The notes: generated by a model not told the origin, from the sequence alone. A DNA stretch of 64,000 nucleotides from Charina bottae (GCA_023362775.1 JALMGJ010000006.1:8269001-8333000); one strand, 5' to 3'; positions 10,134 to 21,486 are shown, counted from the first letter of the stretch. A program made the numbers and translations.

Positions 10134-11158
10134 ACTATGGCGCCAGCCACCCCCAGGAGGAACTATTACCTCCCCTGTCCCAGGCAAGGTGGAAGAACCA
10201 AGTCTTTGGAGTCTTCCGGAAGTCTGGGAGCGAGGGAGCATGCCTCACCTCCGGGGGCAAGATATTCCAAAGTGCGGGCGCTATCGCAGAGAAGGCTCGC
10301 CTCCTGGACCCCGATAGATGAAATTCTCTTGTTGATGGGGTTTGAAGCATGCCTTATATGTATGACCGAGTGGGGTGGGTCGATGTTATCGGGATGAGAC
10401 AGTCCCTCAAGTAACCTGGCCCCATGCCATGTAGGGCTTTAAAGGTGATAACCAACACCTTGAATTGGACCCGGAAGCAAACTGGTACCCAATGCAGCTC
10501 GCGCAGCAGTGGTGTCACGTGTGCTGATCTTATAGCACCCATAACTGCCCGTGCGGCCGCATTCTGGACCAGCTGAAGCTTCCGGATACTCTTCAAGGGT
10601 AGCCCCATGTAGAGTGCATTGCAATAATCTATATGGGAGGTGACAAGGGCATGAGTGACTGTTCGGAGGGCATCCCAATCCAGGAAGGGTCGTAGCTGGC
10701 ACACAACCCGAACCTCTGCAAAGGCCCTCCTGACCACGACTGCCACCTGCTCTTCGAGCAAGAGTTGTGAGTCCAGGAGGACCCTCAGGTTCCGCACTGG
10801 ATCTGAACGGGGCAGTGCTACCCCATCCAGAACCAAACATGATAACTCTCTGGATACAGAGGGGCCATCAATCCACAGCCACCCCGTCTTACTAGGGTTC
10901 AGCTAAAGCCTGTTGTTCTCCATCCAGACCCCCACAGCCCCCAGGCACTGAGAGAGGGCAGTGACCACATCACTTACTTCACCTGGGATGGAGATGTATA
11001 ATTGAGTATCATCAGCATATTGATGATACCTCATCCCGTGGTCACGGATGATCTCACCCAGTGGTTTCATGTAGATGTTAAATAGGAGCGGAGAGAGAAC
11101 CGAACCCTGCGGCACCCCACACATGAGGGGGCGCGGGTCAGATCTCTCCTCCCCTATA

Positions 11159-11691
11159 ATTAATTTTCAGGAGCTCAAATGCTCTCTGCCTCACTCATTT
11201 TGACATTCTGTTCCCCGTTCCACATTTGGTTGAAAATCCAGCAATTCTTTGTGGGTGGAAAGAGCAGAACTTCTAGGCAACTATAGTTAGTTGGCCATCC
11301 AGACAAATGACATCACTCTACTTCGTTTCTGGAATAAAATTCATCTCTGGATGATGAGCCATTTAGCATGGTCACTAAAGGAATGTGGGCAGCATTGCAG
11401 GAAAAAAATATGCCCCATTCCCAAATGAATCCAGGTCCTTCAAGACTTTGAGTTTAAACACTTTGGAGAGTGAGGGAATAACCACTATTCCCTGTTTTAC
11501 TGGGTAGGGTAATGGATATTATCCTCGAGATGCAGAAATGTTCTTCTTCTGCTGGTTGGCTTGCATAAACTAGACAAGCTGGTCAAGGAAGGTAGACTGA
11601 TCCCCCCCACCACCACATACTCCCCTTCTTCTTGCTGCATCCCACATCAATATATTTTTTTCTCCTTTTTTGTCAATAGCACAATAGTCAG
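11159..11691. other. No feature recognised
   Basis: Unique-looking DNA separating the L2 from the 3' end of the long RTE. Confidence 0.5.
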
Positions 11692-11696
11692 GTTGT

Positions 11697-12893
11697 TGTT
11701 TATTCGTTCAGTCGTTTCCGACTCTTCGTGACTTCATGGACCAGTCCACGCCAGAGCTTTCTGTCGTCCGTCACCATCCCCAGCTCCCCAATGTTTGAGT
11801 CCGTCACCTCCAGAATACCATCCATCCATCTTGCCCTTGGTCGGCCCCTCTTCCTTTTGCCTTCCACTTTTCCTAGCATCAGCTTCTTCTCCAGGGTATC
11901 CTGTCTTCTCATTATGTGGCCAAAGTACTTCAGTTTTGCCTTTAATATCATTCCCTCAAGTGAGCAGTCTGGCTTGATTTCCTGGAGTATGGACTGGTTT
12001 GATCTTCTTGCAGTCCAAGGCACTCTCAGAATTTTCCTCCAACACCACAGTTCAAAAGCATCTATCTTCCTTCGCTCAGCCTTCCTTATGGTCCAGCTCT
12101 CGCAGCCATAGGTTACTACAGGGAATACCATTGCTTTAACTATGCGGACCTTTGTTGTCAGTGTGATGTCTCTGCTCTTAACTATTTTATCAAGATTTGC
12201 CATTGCTCTCCTCCCAAGAAGTAGACGTCTTCTGATTTCCTGGCTGCAGTCAGCGTCTGCAGTAATCTTTGCGCCTAGAAATACAAAGTCTGTCACTGCC
12301 TCCACTTTTTCTCCCTCTATTTGCCAGTCATCAATCAAGCTCGTTGCCATAATCTTGTTTTTTTTGAGGTTTAGCTGCAACCCAGCTTTTGCACTTTCTT
12401 CTTTCACCTTTGTCATAAGGCTCCTCAACTCCTCCTCGCTTTCAGCCATCAAAGTGGTATCATCTGCATATCTGAGATTGTTAATGTTTCTTCCAGCAAT
12501 TTTAACTCCAGCCTTGGATTCCTCAAGCCCAGCACGTTGCATGATGTGTTCTGCGTACAGGTTGAATAGGTAGGGTGAGAGTATACCACCCTGCCGTACT
12601 CCTTTCCCAATCTTAAACCAGTCCGTTGTTCCGTGCTCTGTTCTTACCGTTGCTACTTGGTCGTTATACAGATTCCTCAGGAGGCAGACAAGATGACTTG
12701 GTATCCCCATACCACCAAGAACTTGCCACAATTTGTTATGATCCACACAGTCAAAGGCTTTAGAATAGTCAATAAAACAGAAATAGATGTTTTTCTGAAA
12801 TTCCCTGGCTTTCTCCATTATCCAGCGGATATTGGCAATTTGGTCTCTAGTTCCTCTGCCTTTTCTAAACCCAGCTTGTACATCTGGCAATTC
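11697..12893 (-). pseudogene. RTE ORF2, C-terminal part: reverse transcriptase palm to end
   Basis: About 397 codons downstream of the TGA, in the same frame as the upstream half. It begins ELPDVQAGFRKGRGTRDQ, followed by IDYSKAFDCV (motif A), GVRQGGILSPYLFNLYAEHI (motif B), YADDTTLMAE (catalytic motif C), LNLKKNKIM, and the RTE tail CESWTIRKAERRKIDAFELW to RGRPRARWMDG and HEVTKSRKRLNE. It ends in TAA at 11697-11699. All catalytic Asp residues are present. The reverse transcriptase would copy the LINE RNA, and tail-sharing SINEs, at a nicked target. It is inactive here because the ORF is split by the L2 and by the TGA. Confidence 0.9.
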
Positions 12894-14198
12894 TCACTCC
12901 ATGAATTGCTGGAGTCTACCTTGCAAGATCTTGAGCATTACCTTACTGGCATGTGAAATAAGTGCCACTGTTCGATAGTTTGAACATTCTTTAGTGCTTC
13001 CCTTTTTTGGTATGGGGATATAAGTTGATTTTTTCCAATCTGATGGCCATTCTTGTGTTTTCCAAATTTGCTGGCATATGGCATGCATCACCTTGACAGC
13101 ATCATCTTGCAAGATTTTGAACAGTTCAGCTGGGATACCATCGTCTCCTGCTGCCTTGTTATTAGCAATGCTTCTTAAGGCCCATTCAACCTCACTCTTC
13201 AGGATGTCTGGCTCTAACTCACTGACCACACCGTCAAAGCTATCTTCAATATTATTATCCTTCCTATACAGATCTTCCGTATATTCTTGCCACCTTTTTT
13301 TGATCTCTTCTGCTTCTGTTAGGTCCTTACCATCTTTGTTTTTGATCATACCCATTTTTGCCTGGAATTTACCTCCGATGTTTCTAATTTTCTGGAAGAG
13401 GTCTCTTGTCCTTCCTATTCTATTGTCTTCTTCCACTTCCGCACATTGCTTGTTTAAAAATAATTCCTTATCTCTTCTGGCTAACCTCTGGAATTTTGCA
13501 TTTAATTGGGCATATCTCCCCCTATCACTGTTGCCTTTTGCTTTCCTTCTTTCTTGGGCTACTTCCAGTGTTTCAGCAGACAGCCATCTTGCCTTCTTGG
13601 TTTTCTTTTTCTTTGGGACGTTGTTTGTTGCCGCCTCCTGAACAATGTTGCGAACTTCTGTCCATAGTTCTTCCGGGACCCTATCTACTAAATCTAGTCC
13701 CTTAAATCTATTCTTCACCTCCACTGCATATTCCTTAGGAATATTAGTGAGCTCATATCTAACTGATCTGTGGGTCTTCCCTATTCTCTTTAGTCTGATT
13801 CTAAATTTTGCAATAAGAAGTTCGTGATCTGAACTACAGTCAGCTCCAGGTCTTGTTTTTACCGACTGTATAGATGTCCGCCACCTTTGGCTGCAAAGGA
13901 TGTAGTCAATCTGATTTTGGTGCCGACCATCTGGTGAAGTCCATGTATAAAGTCGTCTTTTAGGTTGTTGGAAGAGAGTGTTTGTTATGCACAGTGAGTT
14001 GTCTTGGCAAAATTCTATCAGCCTATGTCCTGCTTCATTTTGTTCTCCCAGACCATGCTTGCCTGTAATTCCAGGTGCCGTCTGACTACCCACCTTAGCA
14101 TTCCAGTCTCCTGTAATGAAAATAACATCTCTTTTTGGTGTATTATCCAGTAGGTGCTGCAGATCCTCATAGAACTGATCTACTTCTGCTTCTTCAGC
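12894..14198 (-). pseudogene. RTE ORF2, middle part: endonuclease end, linker, RT fingers
   Basis: This continues the ORF after the L2 insertion (AEEAEVDQFYEDL...). Visible endonuclease motifs are ITGDWNAKVG, QIDYILCSQRW and the catalytic SSDHELL. The linker and RT fingers follow (NNKAAGDDGIPAELFK, WKKSTYIPIPKKG, NYRTVALISHASKVMLKI). It stops at a TGA at 12894-12896 (after FME), where the frame simply continues with ELPDVQ. The residues fused upstream, to 14345, come from the inserted L2 and are not RTE. Confidence 0.9.
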
Positions 14199-14205
14199 AT
14201 CTGTG

Positions 14206-16046
14206 ATGCATTCAGCTCTTATTGCGTCCGCAGAATGCTGCCCGACGGCCCTTTTTAAGATTACAAGATCACTTTTGGGTCGGGAGCAGGGGGAGACCCA
14301 TTTACAGGGCCGTTCGGAAGAGTTTTCTGAGCATCTGCAGGACAAAATCAGTCAGATTCATTCCAAGTTGGACTCCAAGCGTGAAACAAGATCTGGGGAG
14401 ATGCCAGGGGTTCGTACTTACCACGTTATCTGGGAACAGTTTGATCCTGTTGCGCCTGATGAAGTAGACAGGATCCTCCGGATTGTAAACGCCACCACAT
14501 GCCAGCTTGACCCATGTCCCTCCTGGCTGGTGAAATCAGCTAGTTAGGTGACATGTGGCTGGGTCCAGGCAATGATTAATTCGTCCTTGAGTGAGGGGGT
14601 GTTCCCGTCTGCCTTTAAGGAGGCGCTGGTGCACCCCCTCCTCAAGAAACCTTCCCTGGACCCTACAATCCTGGGCAATTTTCGCCCAGTCTCCCACCTT
14701 CCCTTTTTAGGAAAGGTGGTTGAGAAGGTGGTGGCGTTGCAACTCCAGAGGATTCTGGATGAAACGGATTATCTGGACCCCTTCCAGTCAGGTTTCAGGC
14801 CGGGATATGAGACAGAGACCGCATTGGTCGCGCTTATGGATGATCTCTGGCGAGAGCGGGATGGAGGGAGTGCGTCCATCCTGGCTCTCTTAGATCTCTC
14901 AGCGGCTTTCGATTCCGTTGACCACAGTATACTTTTGGGGCGGCTCGAGGAGTTGGGGGCAGGCGGCGTGGTTTTGCGCTGGTTCACCTCCTTTCTCCAG
15001 GGCCGTTCCCAGTCGGTGTTGATAGGGGAGGAGAGGGCTGACCCGCGACCCCTGTCTTGTGGGGTGCCGCAGGGGTCGGTTCTCTCTCCACTCCTATTTA
15101 ACATCTACATGAAGCCACTGGGCGAGATCATCCACCACCATGGGATGAGGTATCACCAATATGCTAATGATACCCAGTTATACATCTCCGTCCCGGGTGA
15201 AGTAAGTGATGCGGTCAATGCCTTATCTCAGTGCCTGGAGGCTGTGGGGGTCTGGATGGGGAACAACAGGCTTCAACTGAACCCTGGTAAGACAGAGTGG
15301 CTGTGGATTGATGGCCCCCCTGGATCCAGGAAGTTGTCATCTTTGGTTCTGGGGGGGGGGTTGCACTACCCCACTCGGATCCAGTGCGGAATCTGGGGGT
15401 CCTCCTGGACTCGCGACTCCTGCTCGAAGAGCAGGTGGCAGTTGTGGCCAGGAGGGCCTTTGCACAGCTTCGCGTTGTGCGCCAGTTACGCCCTTTCCTG
15501 GATCGGGAGGCCCTCCGAACAGTCACTCACGCCCTTGTCATCTCCCGTATAGATTATTGTAACGCGCTCTACATGGGGCTACCCTTGAAGAGTATCCGGA
15601 AGCTTCAGCTGGTGCAGAATGCAGCGGCGCAAGCAGTTATGAGTGCCAGAAGATCGGCACATGTAACACCTCTGCTACACGAGCTGCATTGGGTGCCAGT
15701 TTGCTTCCGGGTCCAATTCAAGGTGTTGGTGATTACCTTTAAAGCCCTACCTGGCATAGGACCAGGGTACCTGAGGGACCGTCTCGTCCCGATAACGTCG
15801 ACCCGCCCCACCCGTGCATGCAGAGAGGGCATGCTTCGGACCCCCTCAACAAGAGAATTCCATCTAGCGGGGTCCAGGAGGCGAGCCTTCTCTGCGATAG
15901 CGCCCGCCTTATGGAACATCTTGCCCCCGGAGGTGAGACTGGCCTCTTCACTCCTGGCCTTTCGGAAGGCCCTTAAGACCTGGCTCTGCCACCTGGCCTG
16001 GGATGACGGAGGTGGTAGTGCCTCCTGGGGTTGGCTGGCCCCATAG
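14206..16046 (+). pseudogene. L2 ORF2 remnant: reverse transcriptase, broken
   Basis: The frame has a TAG at 14545-14547 and shifts near a G run at 15351-15360, continuing to a TAG at 16044-16046. Motifs in order: FPSAFKEALVHPLLKKPSLD, LGNFRPVSHLPFLGKVVEKV, FQSGFRPGYETETALVALMD, LALLDLSAAFDSVDHSILL (motif A), [20 protein letters not shown] (motif B), YANDTQLY (motif C), LNPGKTEWLW, then VTHALVISRIDYCNALYMGL and the C-terminal LPPEVRLASSL. In motif C the usual YADD reads YAND, so a catalytic Asp is lost. No endonuclease domain is present. Besides the insertion itself, the stop, the frameshift and this change mark it as dead. Confidence 0.9.
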
Positions 16047-16224
16047 CTCCACTATCTATTCTGCGGGTCCAAGTCCATCCTGGATTTTATTTTATTATGT
16101 TTTGCTTGTGTTTTTAGATATTTTGTATAGTTTTTAAATTTTTATTTATTGTAACCCGCCCAGAGTCCCTTGCATGGGAGATGGGCGGGGAATAAATTTG
16201 AAAAATAAATAAATAAATAAATAA
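14206..16224 (+). mobile_element. L2-clade LINE inserted into the RTE
   Basis: A 5'-truncated L2 of 2.0 kb lies opposite to the host RTE. A 7-bp repeat ATCTGTG is present at 14199-14205 and 16225-16231, and the RTE frame is restored exactly when the L2 and one repeat are removed. The 3' end has the L2 terminus AACCCGCCCAGAGTCCC, GGGCGGGGAATAAAT, then (AAAT)n. Shorter copies of this family lie at 9183, 28524, 36453, 38733 and 53826. L2 enzymes nick and reverse-transcribe at the target. Confidence 0.92.
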
Positions 16225-16758
16225 ATCTGTGGTTGGGGCGTATATTTGGATCACTGTGATGTTAAATGGCTTACCCTGAATTCGAATTGAGATCATTCTA
16301 TCGTTTTTTGGATTGTATCCAAGCACTGCTTTAGCCACTTTATTATTAATTATGAAGGCTACTCCATTTCTTCTGTGGTCCTCTTGTCCACAGTAGTAGA
16401 TCTGGTGGTCATCTGATGTGAAGTGGCCCATTTGAGTCCATTTCAGTTCACTGACACCTAAAATGTCTATATTTAATCTTGACATCTCACCAATAACCAC
16501 ATCCAATTTGCCCTGGCTCATAGATCTTACATTCCAGGTTCCTATGGTGTGTTGATCTTTAGAACATCGGATTCGTCGTTCACCACCAGCACCGTCGGCC
16601 GCTAGCCGTCCTTTCGGCTTTGAGCTAGCTGCGTCATCACGTCTGGGGCTAGTTGAACGTATCCTCTGTTCCTCCCCAGTAGCATTTTGACCATCTTCCG
16701 ACCTGGGAGTCCCATCTTCCGATGGTATACCGACATATCTCTGGTTGTACTGATCCAT
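16225..16758 (-). pseudogene. RTE ORF2, N-terminal part: AP-like endonuclease
   Basis: About 178 codons from an ATG at 16756-16758 (MDQYNQRYVGIPSEDG). A polar leader is followed by the endonuclease: TIGTWNVRSMSQGKLD (metal-binding Asn), DILGVSELKWTQMGHF (catalytic Glu) and YAPTTD at the L2 junction. It continues in frame at 14198. This domain nicks the target DNA to prime reverse transcription. No start upstream is better supported, because frames break 5' of this ATG. Confidence 0.88.
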
Positions 16759-16935
16759 TTAGTTTTCACGGCAAGAATACTGGGGTGAGTTGCCATTACC
16801 TTCCCCAGGGATCGTATTTAGTCTGACCTCTCTGCCACGACCTTCCCGTCTTGGGTGTCCCTTCACGGTTTAGCTCATGGGGTCATTGAGGTGCTCAAGC
16901 TCCAGCACCACGACAAGGTAACGATCTCCTTTGCT

Positions 16936-18019
16936 GGAGTTAGTGTCTGGTTAGGGCTTGCATATCTGAGCTGCCAAATTCTGGAACACTAGATGGCAGC
17001 AGAGAGATATTTGAAGAGCACTCTTGGCTGTCATCTTCTGGCTGTCCCAATGTTGATAACCCAGATCTGGCAGCCCAAAGGGGCAGGGGGTCCCCCTGTG
17101 GATTAAGCTTGCTCCTTTCCACACATATTTCACAAAACCAGCCTGATCCTTTTCCCCTCTGTCTGTACAGGTTTCTGTCTGCTGTTTTGTTGTCTCACTG
17201 TCAAAAATTCCTTAAGAGAAGCCAAATAAAGTTTGTCAGCATCTCCAGGAGCAAAAACTATTTAAAAAAAAATTAAAGAAAGAGAAAGTGAGTCTGCCAC
17301 AGAAACCCCAAATCTTCAGTAATGGCACGTCATTATGTGGGTGCCCAAAGGCATCCTTTATACTATAGCCTACAGACCCACACGGTCTCTCTGAGAGTGC
17401 AGATGCCACTTAACAAGCAGTCTGCTCAATCTGAGTTTGTCTTCTGCTTTAAGGTGGGCTCCAGTTCAAAACCCAAGTACCTGGAAGTGTGTAACTTGAG
17501 CTGAAATTGACATGCAGTCGGTGTAAGCTCTTGTACAGGTAGATGAGACCCAGCTTTGACATCTGCAAATTAGCAAAGGAGCCGATAATCCTTTTCCGTA
17601 TCCCTCTTATTATGCCATTAGATGTCCAGGCAGCAAATATAAACAAGCTTTTAAGATCCTTCAGTCGATTCAGGCAGGAAAATGATTCTCAAGAGCAGAA
17701 AGGGAATGCTAGTCTCCCCACCACCCATTGTTCAAGGGGTTAGGATTCTGCTAATTATTCTATCCGCTCCCTGGTCCTCAACGTGGATCTTCCTAACAAT
17801 GTGGCACCTGCAGAAACACGGGAACCAGGATCATTCTGACACCATGAACGTATAATTGTTTAGCATAATATGTGAAGCCAGCTAGTGCATTCAATAATTT
17901 TGCCCAGTTGCTTTAGGAGTCTATGGGCTTTGGCATTTAAGTTACTTTCCCCCTCTTTTTCTCATCCCTTCCCCATCCCTCCCTCACCAAAAAGCCACTT
18001 AACGAATCTTCACCAATTA
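16936..18019. other. No feature recognised
   Basis: Unique-looking sequence 5' of the RTE. Short frames only, with no domain or clear splice context. Confidence 0.5.
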
Positions 18020-18020
18020 T

Positions 18021-18057
<37 letters not shown>

Positions 18058-18082
18058 TGTGTCTGTGTCTGTGTCTGTGTCT
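18020..18082. repeat. (TG)n / (GTCTGT)n microsatellite
   Basis: About 17 TG units followed by several GTCTGT hexamers. Confidence 0.95.
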
Positions 18083-18598
18083 GGAATGAACACTATTTTG
18101 GATACCATAAGAAGTACTATATGACTGAACATGCTTGACTTCATACTGTCATCCAATGTATTTTGGCTGTGGCACAAATGAACTTCCTGGGAAAAGAGTT
18201 TGCAGCATGAATGTTGGAGACTTGGAATACATGGGTTTCATTGGTAGGAACCCACCTTATCCCATCTCCTTCCTCCTTGGCTTTCGCCCAACTTCTCATC
18301 TAGTAAGTTCCCATAGTGCCATGGTACCCTCACACTGGTCTTGAGAGAGCAACAGTTTTATCAGTCATTTGTACAGCAACCCTTTTCCCTTTTAAATCAC
18401 TTTAAAATTGATGCGGTGTAGACCAGAGTCGGGATGCGGCATGGCCAGCTGCTGGTTTTTATGGTACGTTATTCATTAGCTGGAAAAAGTGTCGGTCCGC
18501 TCATCCAAAATTCCAGATATGGACGATGAGGACAATCATGAGTAATTTCAAAAATGATGTTGATGATTTGATGAGTAAAATAGTGAATGGGCATAAAT
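18083..18598. other. No feature recognised
   Basis: Unique-looking sequence. No coding or repeat signal. Confidence 0.45.
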
Positions 18599-18726
18599 GT
18601 CTCCTCCCTCCCTCCCTCCCTCCCTCCCTCCCTCCCTCCCTCCCTCCCTCCCTCCCTCCCTCCCTCCCTTCCTTCCTTCCTTCCTTCCTTCCTTCCTTCC
18701 TTCCTTCCTTCCTTCCTTCCTTCCTT
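18599..18726. repeat. (CCCT)n to (CTTC)n compound microsatellite
   Basis: About 70 bp of TCCC units pass directly into about 57 bp of TTCC units. Leu/Pro/Ser frames across it are artefacts. Confidence 0.95.
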
Positions 18727-18734
18727 CTTGTTTC

Positions 18735-19110
18735 TATCTATTTATCAGATTTATACATACCAAAATCACAAGACTCTGGGCAATTTACAGAACTTAAGCA
18801 TATGCAATAAAACATCAATTAGAATAAAATAAAACTCATTGCATAAAACCCAAATCAACAAGGTATCCCACTGAATGTAGACCCTCTGGAATTATTCGGT
18901 TTTCAGAAGGTTTTGCAAAGTCCACTGAGTAGGTTCTGCTTCTGAAAGTAGTACCAATGGCCTTCTGCTCCTGTAAGCCATGGAAATGAGGATCACTAAC
19001 AGGTTATCTGGGGATGTGTGGGTCAGGCAGGTTGATACCAGATGGAGAAGGTGATCCTGCAAGCATGCCAAATCATGTACATAATGGTTAACAGAATGTG
19101 GATCTCTTTT
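18735..19110 (-). mobile_element. Diverged L2-like 3' end
   Basis: On the plus strand TTTATCAGATTTATAC then GACTCTGGGCAATTTACA correspond to the complement of an L2 3' UTR (GGGCGGTTTACA type). AAAACCC-rich spacer and a GGTTTTCAGAAGGTTTTGC-like stretch follow. It is an old subfamily and its right edge is uncertain. Confidence 0.5.
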
Positions 19111-19855
19111 TAAACTAAATCACCTACCTATATTTCTAAAATACGTCTTTATATGGACATTATCAGGATTTGGTTTATACCGCACAGAACTTTTGGCTAT
19201 CTTTCACTCATAGACACTACAACAGTTGCAGCCAACATGCAACAGACTTGGCATACTTTTTTTTTCAGTGCCAAAGAACCATATATCACTTGAAATTCTG
19301 TGTTTTGCAGTCTCAAACTGCCCTCCTATGCAGAAATATAAAACATTCAAACTATGCATATTACGCTCTTGAATATTCTCTAAAGTATCTAAGATTGACC
19401 AATTTGCAATCTCAAGTGACATTTCTCTGTCCCCACTCTGATCTTCTTGAGATAAAGAATAATAGAACCTATTTCTTCTTGGATTTCTCCATTTTCAAAG
19501 ACAAGAAGCAATTTCTCACCTTTTTAAAAATTCCTTTTCAACTTTTTTTTTTTGTTAATTTGATTGTCACTTGGCTGCAATATAAAGAGCATTACAGCTT
19601 TTTGGGAATACCAATTAGAGCTAATTATAACCTGACTGATCTGCCTTAGCTTGAGAATGTCTCATCAAATGATTTCTTTCTTTCTTTTCCTTCCCACCCC
19701 CAGCTTCTCCTCAGCACACGTGTTCATTTGCAGATATTTTTAATCTGATGGTTCTAGGACTCAATAAAGGCATACATTAGAGGATAGGGCGACGTAAAGC
19801 TGCTGCAGGCCAAGTCAAGTCTTTGGTTCAGTCTGCTAATTAGTATTATCTTTTT
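19111..19855. other. No feature recognised
   Basis: AT-rich, apparently unique sequence. The 159-codon frame at 19170-19649 has no recognisable domain, no splice context and AT-driven composition, so it is not called. Confidence 0.45.
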
Positions 19856-20193
19856 CGGGGGCGTGGTGGCTCAGCGGGTAAGACGCCAGGCTTGTCGATT
19901 GGAAGATCGCAAGTTCGGAGGTTCGAATCCCTAGCCCTGCATGCGGAGTGAGCTCCCGCACTAGCCCCAGCTCTTGCCAACCTAACAATTTGAAAGCATG
20001 CAAATGCAAGTAGATTAATAGGTACCACTTCGGTGGGTAGGTAACAGCGTTCCGCGCGCGTCATGCGGCCACATGACCGTGGAAGCGTCTTTGGACAGCG
20101 CTGGCTCTTCGGCTAACAAACGGAGATGAGCACCGGCCCCTAGAGTCGGACACGACTGCACAAATGTGCAGGGGGAACCTTTACCTTTACCTT
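19856..20193 (+). mobile_element. tRNA-derived SINE with BovB-like tail, copy 1
   Basis: The head is tRNA-like: A box TGGCTCAGCGGGTAAGACG and B box GGTTCGAATCCC, an internal Pol III promoter. The body continues with GAGCTCCCGCACTAGCCCC. The 3' end carries GAGTCGGACACGACTGCAC, close to the lineage-1 RTE/BovB 3' end (GAGTCGGACACGACTAAA), then a (CTTTAC)n-like tail. The shared tail implies RTE-driven retroposition. It is not a functional tRNA gene, because the cloverleaf is not kept. Confidence 0.88.
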
Positions 20194-20557
20194 TTTGGTC
20201 CCTAAAGTTTTGGACTAGAGTCCACCACCATGTATTTGGGATGCCATGCACCCAGTCTGTAGCATCTCCATTCTGAAGCTCTACCTCTAGAGCCACAAGC
20301 TTTGTTGTTATATACTTTATTACTATAGAGTTATTAAACAGTAATCCAGGCTTTAGGTCTTATCATTCTGTAGCTCTATCCATTAACAGGTCTTCTCCAA
20401 CCTGATCTAATGTCCTCCTGATATGCTGTCTTTTTATTCCTGCAAGTTAACAGTTGTTGTTGTTCTTCTTCTTGTTGTTGTTGTTGTTGTTCTTATTCTT
20501 ATTTTAAACGAATAAAAGAAGAAAATAGATACATGCAGCAGTATTCCAGATGTAACT
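20194..20557. other. (TTG)n tract, otherwise unrecognised
   Basis: A TTG/TTC trinucleotide tract lies at about 20452-20500. The rest is unique-looking. Confidence 0.6.
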
Positions 20558-20571
20558 TATACAGATATAAC

Positions 20572-20661
20572 CTGAAGGACCGGGTTAAGGACAGATCGTG
20601 ATGGAGAAAACCTATCTACATGGTTCTAAGAGTCGACACCAACTTGATGGCACATAATCAA
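20572..20661 (+). mobile_element. Short RTE-like 3' fragment (lineage 3)
   Basis: About 90 bp ending CGACACCAACTTGATGGCAC, flanked by perfect 14-bp repeats TATACAGATATAAC at 20558-20571 and 20662-20675. The same 3' end occurs at 56730-56937 (ACGACTTGATAG) and inverted at 48961-49009. It is a severely 5'-truncated target-primed insertion. Confidence 0.75.
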
Positions 20662-20675
20662 TATACAGATATAAC

Positions 20676-21276
20676 ATAACTTCAAAATTAATAATCATGA
20701 TAACAATAAAAACAAAAAAGATACAAATGGGCCTGGAAAATTAAGTACTGCAATAATTTTTTTAAATGTTCATATTGCTCAAAAAATCCCTTGACCCTTG
20801 GTCAAAGAAGTAAAAAAACGAAAAGAAAAAAAACCCCAACATCTAATTTCAAATGTCAACAAACAAGGCATATCAACAATCCATTCCTACAAAACAGGCA
20901 TAGGTCATTCTTTGAGCTAAACTTAATGCCCCATGATCCAGAATCCTTGATGTCTTCATAGATTCCAAATACTGGAGATATAGCCAAGAAGAACAGCTGC
21001 ATCTTTAGCATCCAGCAATCGATCCACAGTTATATTAACAATCATCTAGGGAGATGGGAAGGCTCATAGCAGGTTGGATAGAAATGTGCCATGTGGAAGA
21101 ATATACTGCTATGAACTCCATCTTGCTAGTGTGTGGCTGTTGGCCTGCATTCAACTGCTTATTTGTCTCAGGTGTTGAGAACATCTCAAGGAAACCGTAA
21201 TAATAGCAGATGATGATATTATAGTCGAAATTGCTTGACTAATGTCTTAAGCCAGGATGGGTAAACTTTCCCACAG
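20676..21276. other. No feature recognised
   Basis: AT-rich sequence with A-runs. No coding or mobile signal. Confidence 0.5.
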
Positions 21277-21486
21277 TCAGGGATTTTTCATCAATTGTCG
21301 TTGTTGGCCAAGAATTCCAAGTGGTGTGGCACTGAACCATAATGTGGAGTCCTTGGTGCAGTGCCAAGAAAGATCAAGGCCATTTCTAGGCAGGGAGAAC
21401 AAGCAATGGTGATAATCCTTGTGGTTGGATTCCGTGCTGCAGTGTGTTAGTGCTTGTCTGAATAATGTTCTTACACAGCTTCTCTT

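Larger units (their letters stand above)
9183..11158 (-). mobile_element. L2-clade LINE, 5'-truncated, split by a solo LTR
   Basis: An L2 copy read right to left. The AT-rich tail and GGGCGG-type 3' UTR lie at 9183-9380. The copy then resumes at 10134 and runs to 11158, where it is 5'-truncated. The minus strand encodes [20 protein letters not shown] and YADDTQLY (10903-11124), then the thumb and C-terminal region LLLEEQVAVVVRRAFAEVRV to YCNALYMGLPLKSIRKLQLV (10354-10836). Stops and frameshifts break it. The catalytic YADD is kept. A 753-bp LTR interrupts it at 9381-10133. Confidence 0.9.
11692..16935 (-). mobile_element. Nearly full-length RTE/BovB LINE (lineage 2), split by an L2
   Basis: Read right to left, the element has a 5' region near 16935-16760, one long ORF2 from 16758, and a very short 3' tail (CGAATAAACAACAAC) ending near 11692. 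Without the 2.0-kb L2 at 14206-16224 it is about 3.2 kb, the usual RTE size. ORF2 has an N-terminal AP-type endonuclease and a reverse transcriptase, and is open except for one TGA. Three shorter copies of this lineage lie at 4698, 27718 and 50810. RTE/BovB elements are known for patchy, horizontally acquired distributions and for driving SINEs with matching tails. Confidence 0.93.

Noticed and set aside
19170..19649. 159-codon plus-strand frame
   Set aside because: AT-rich, no recognisable domain, no supporting splice or promoter context.
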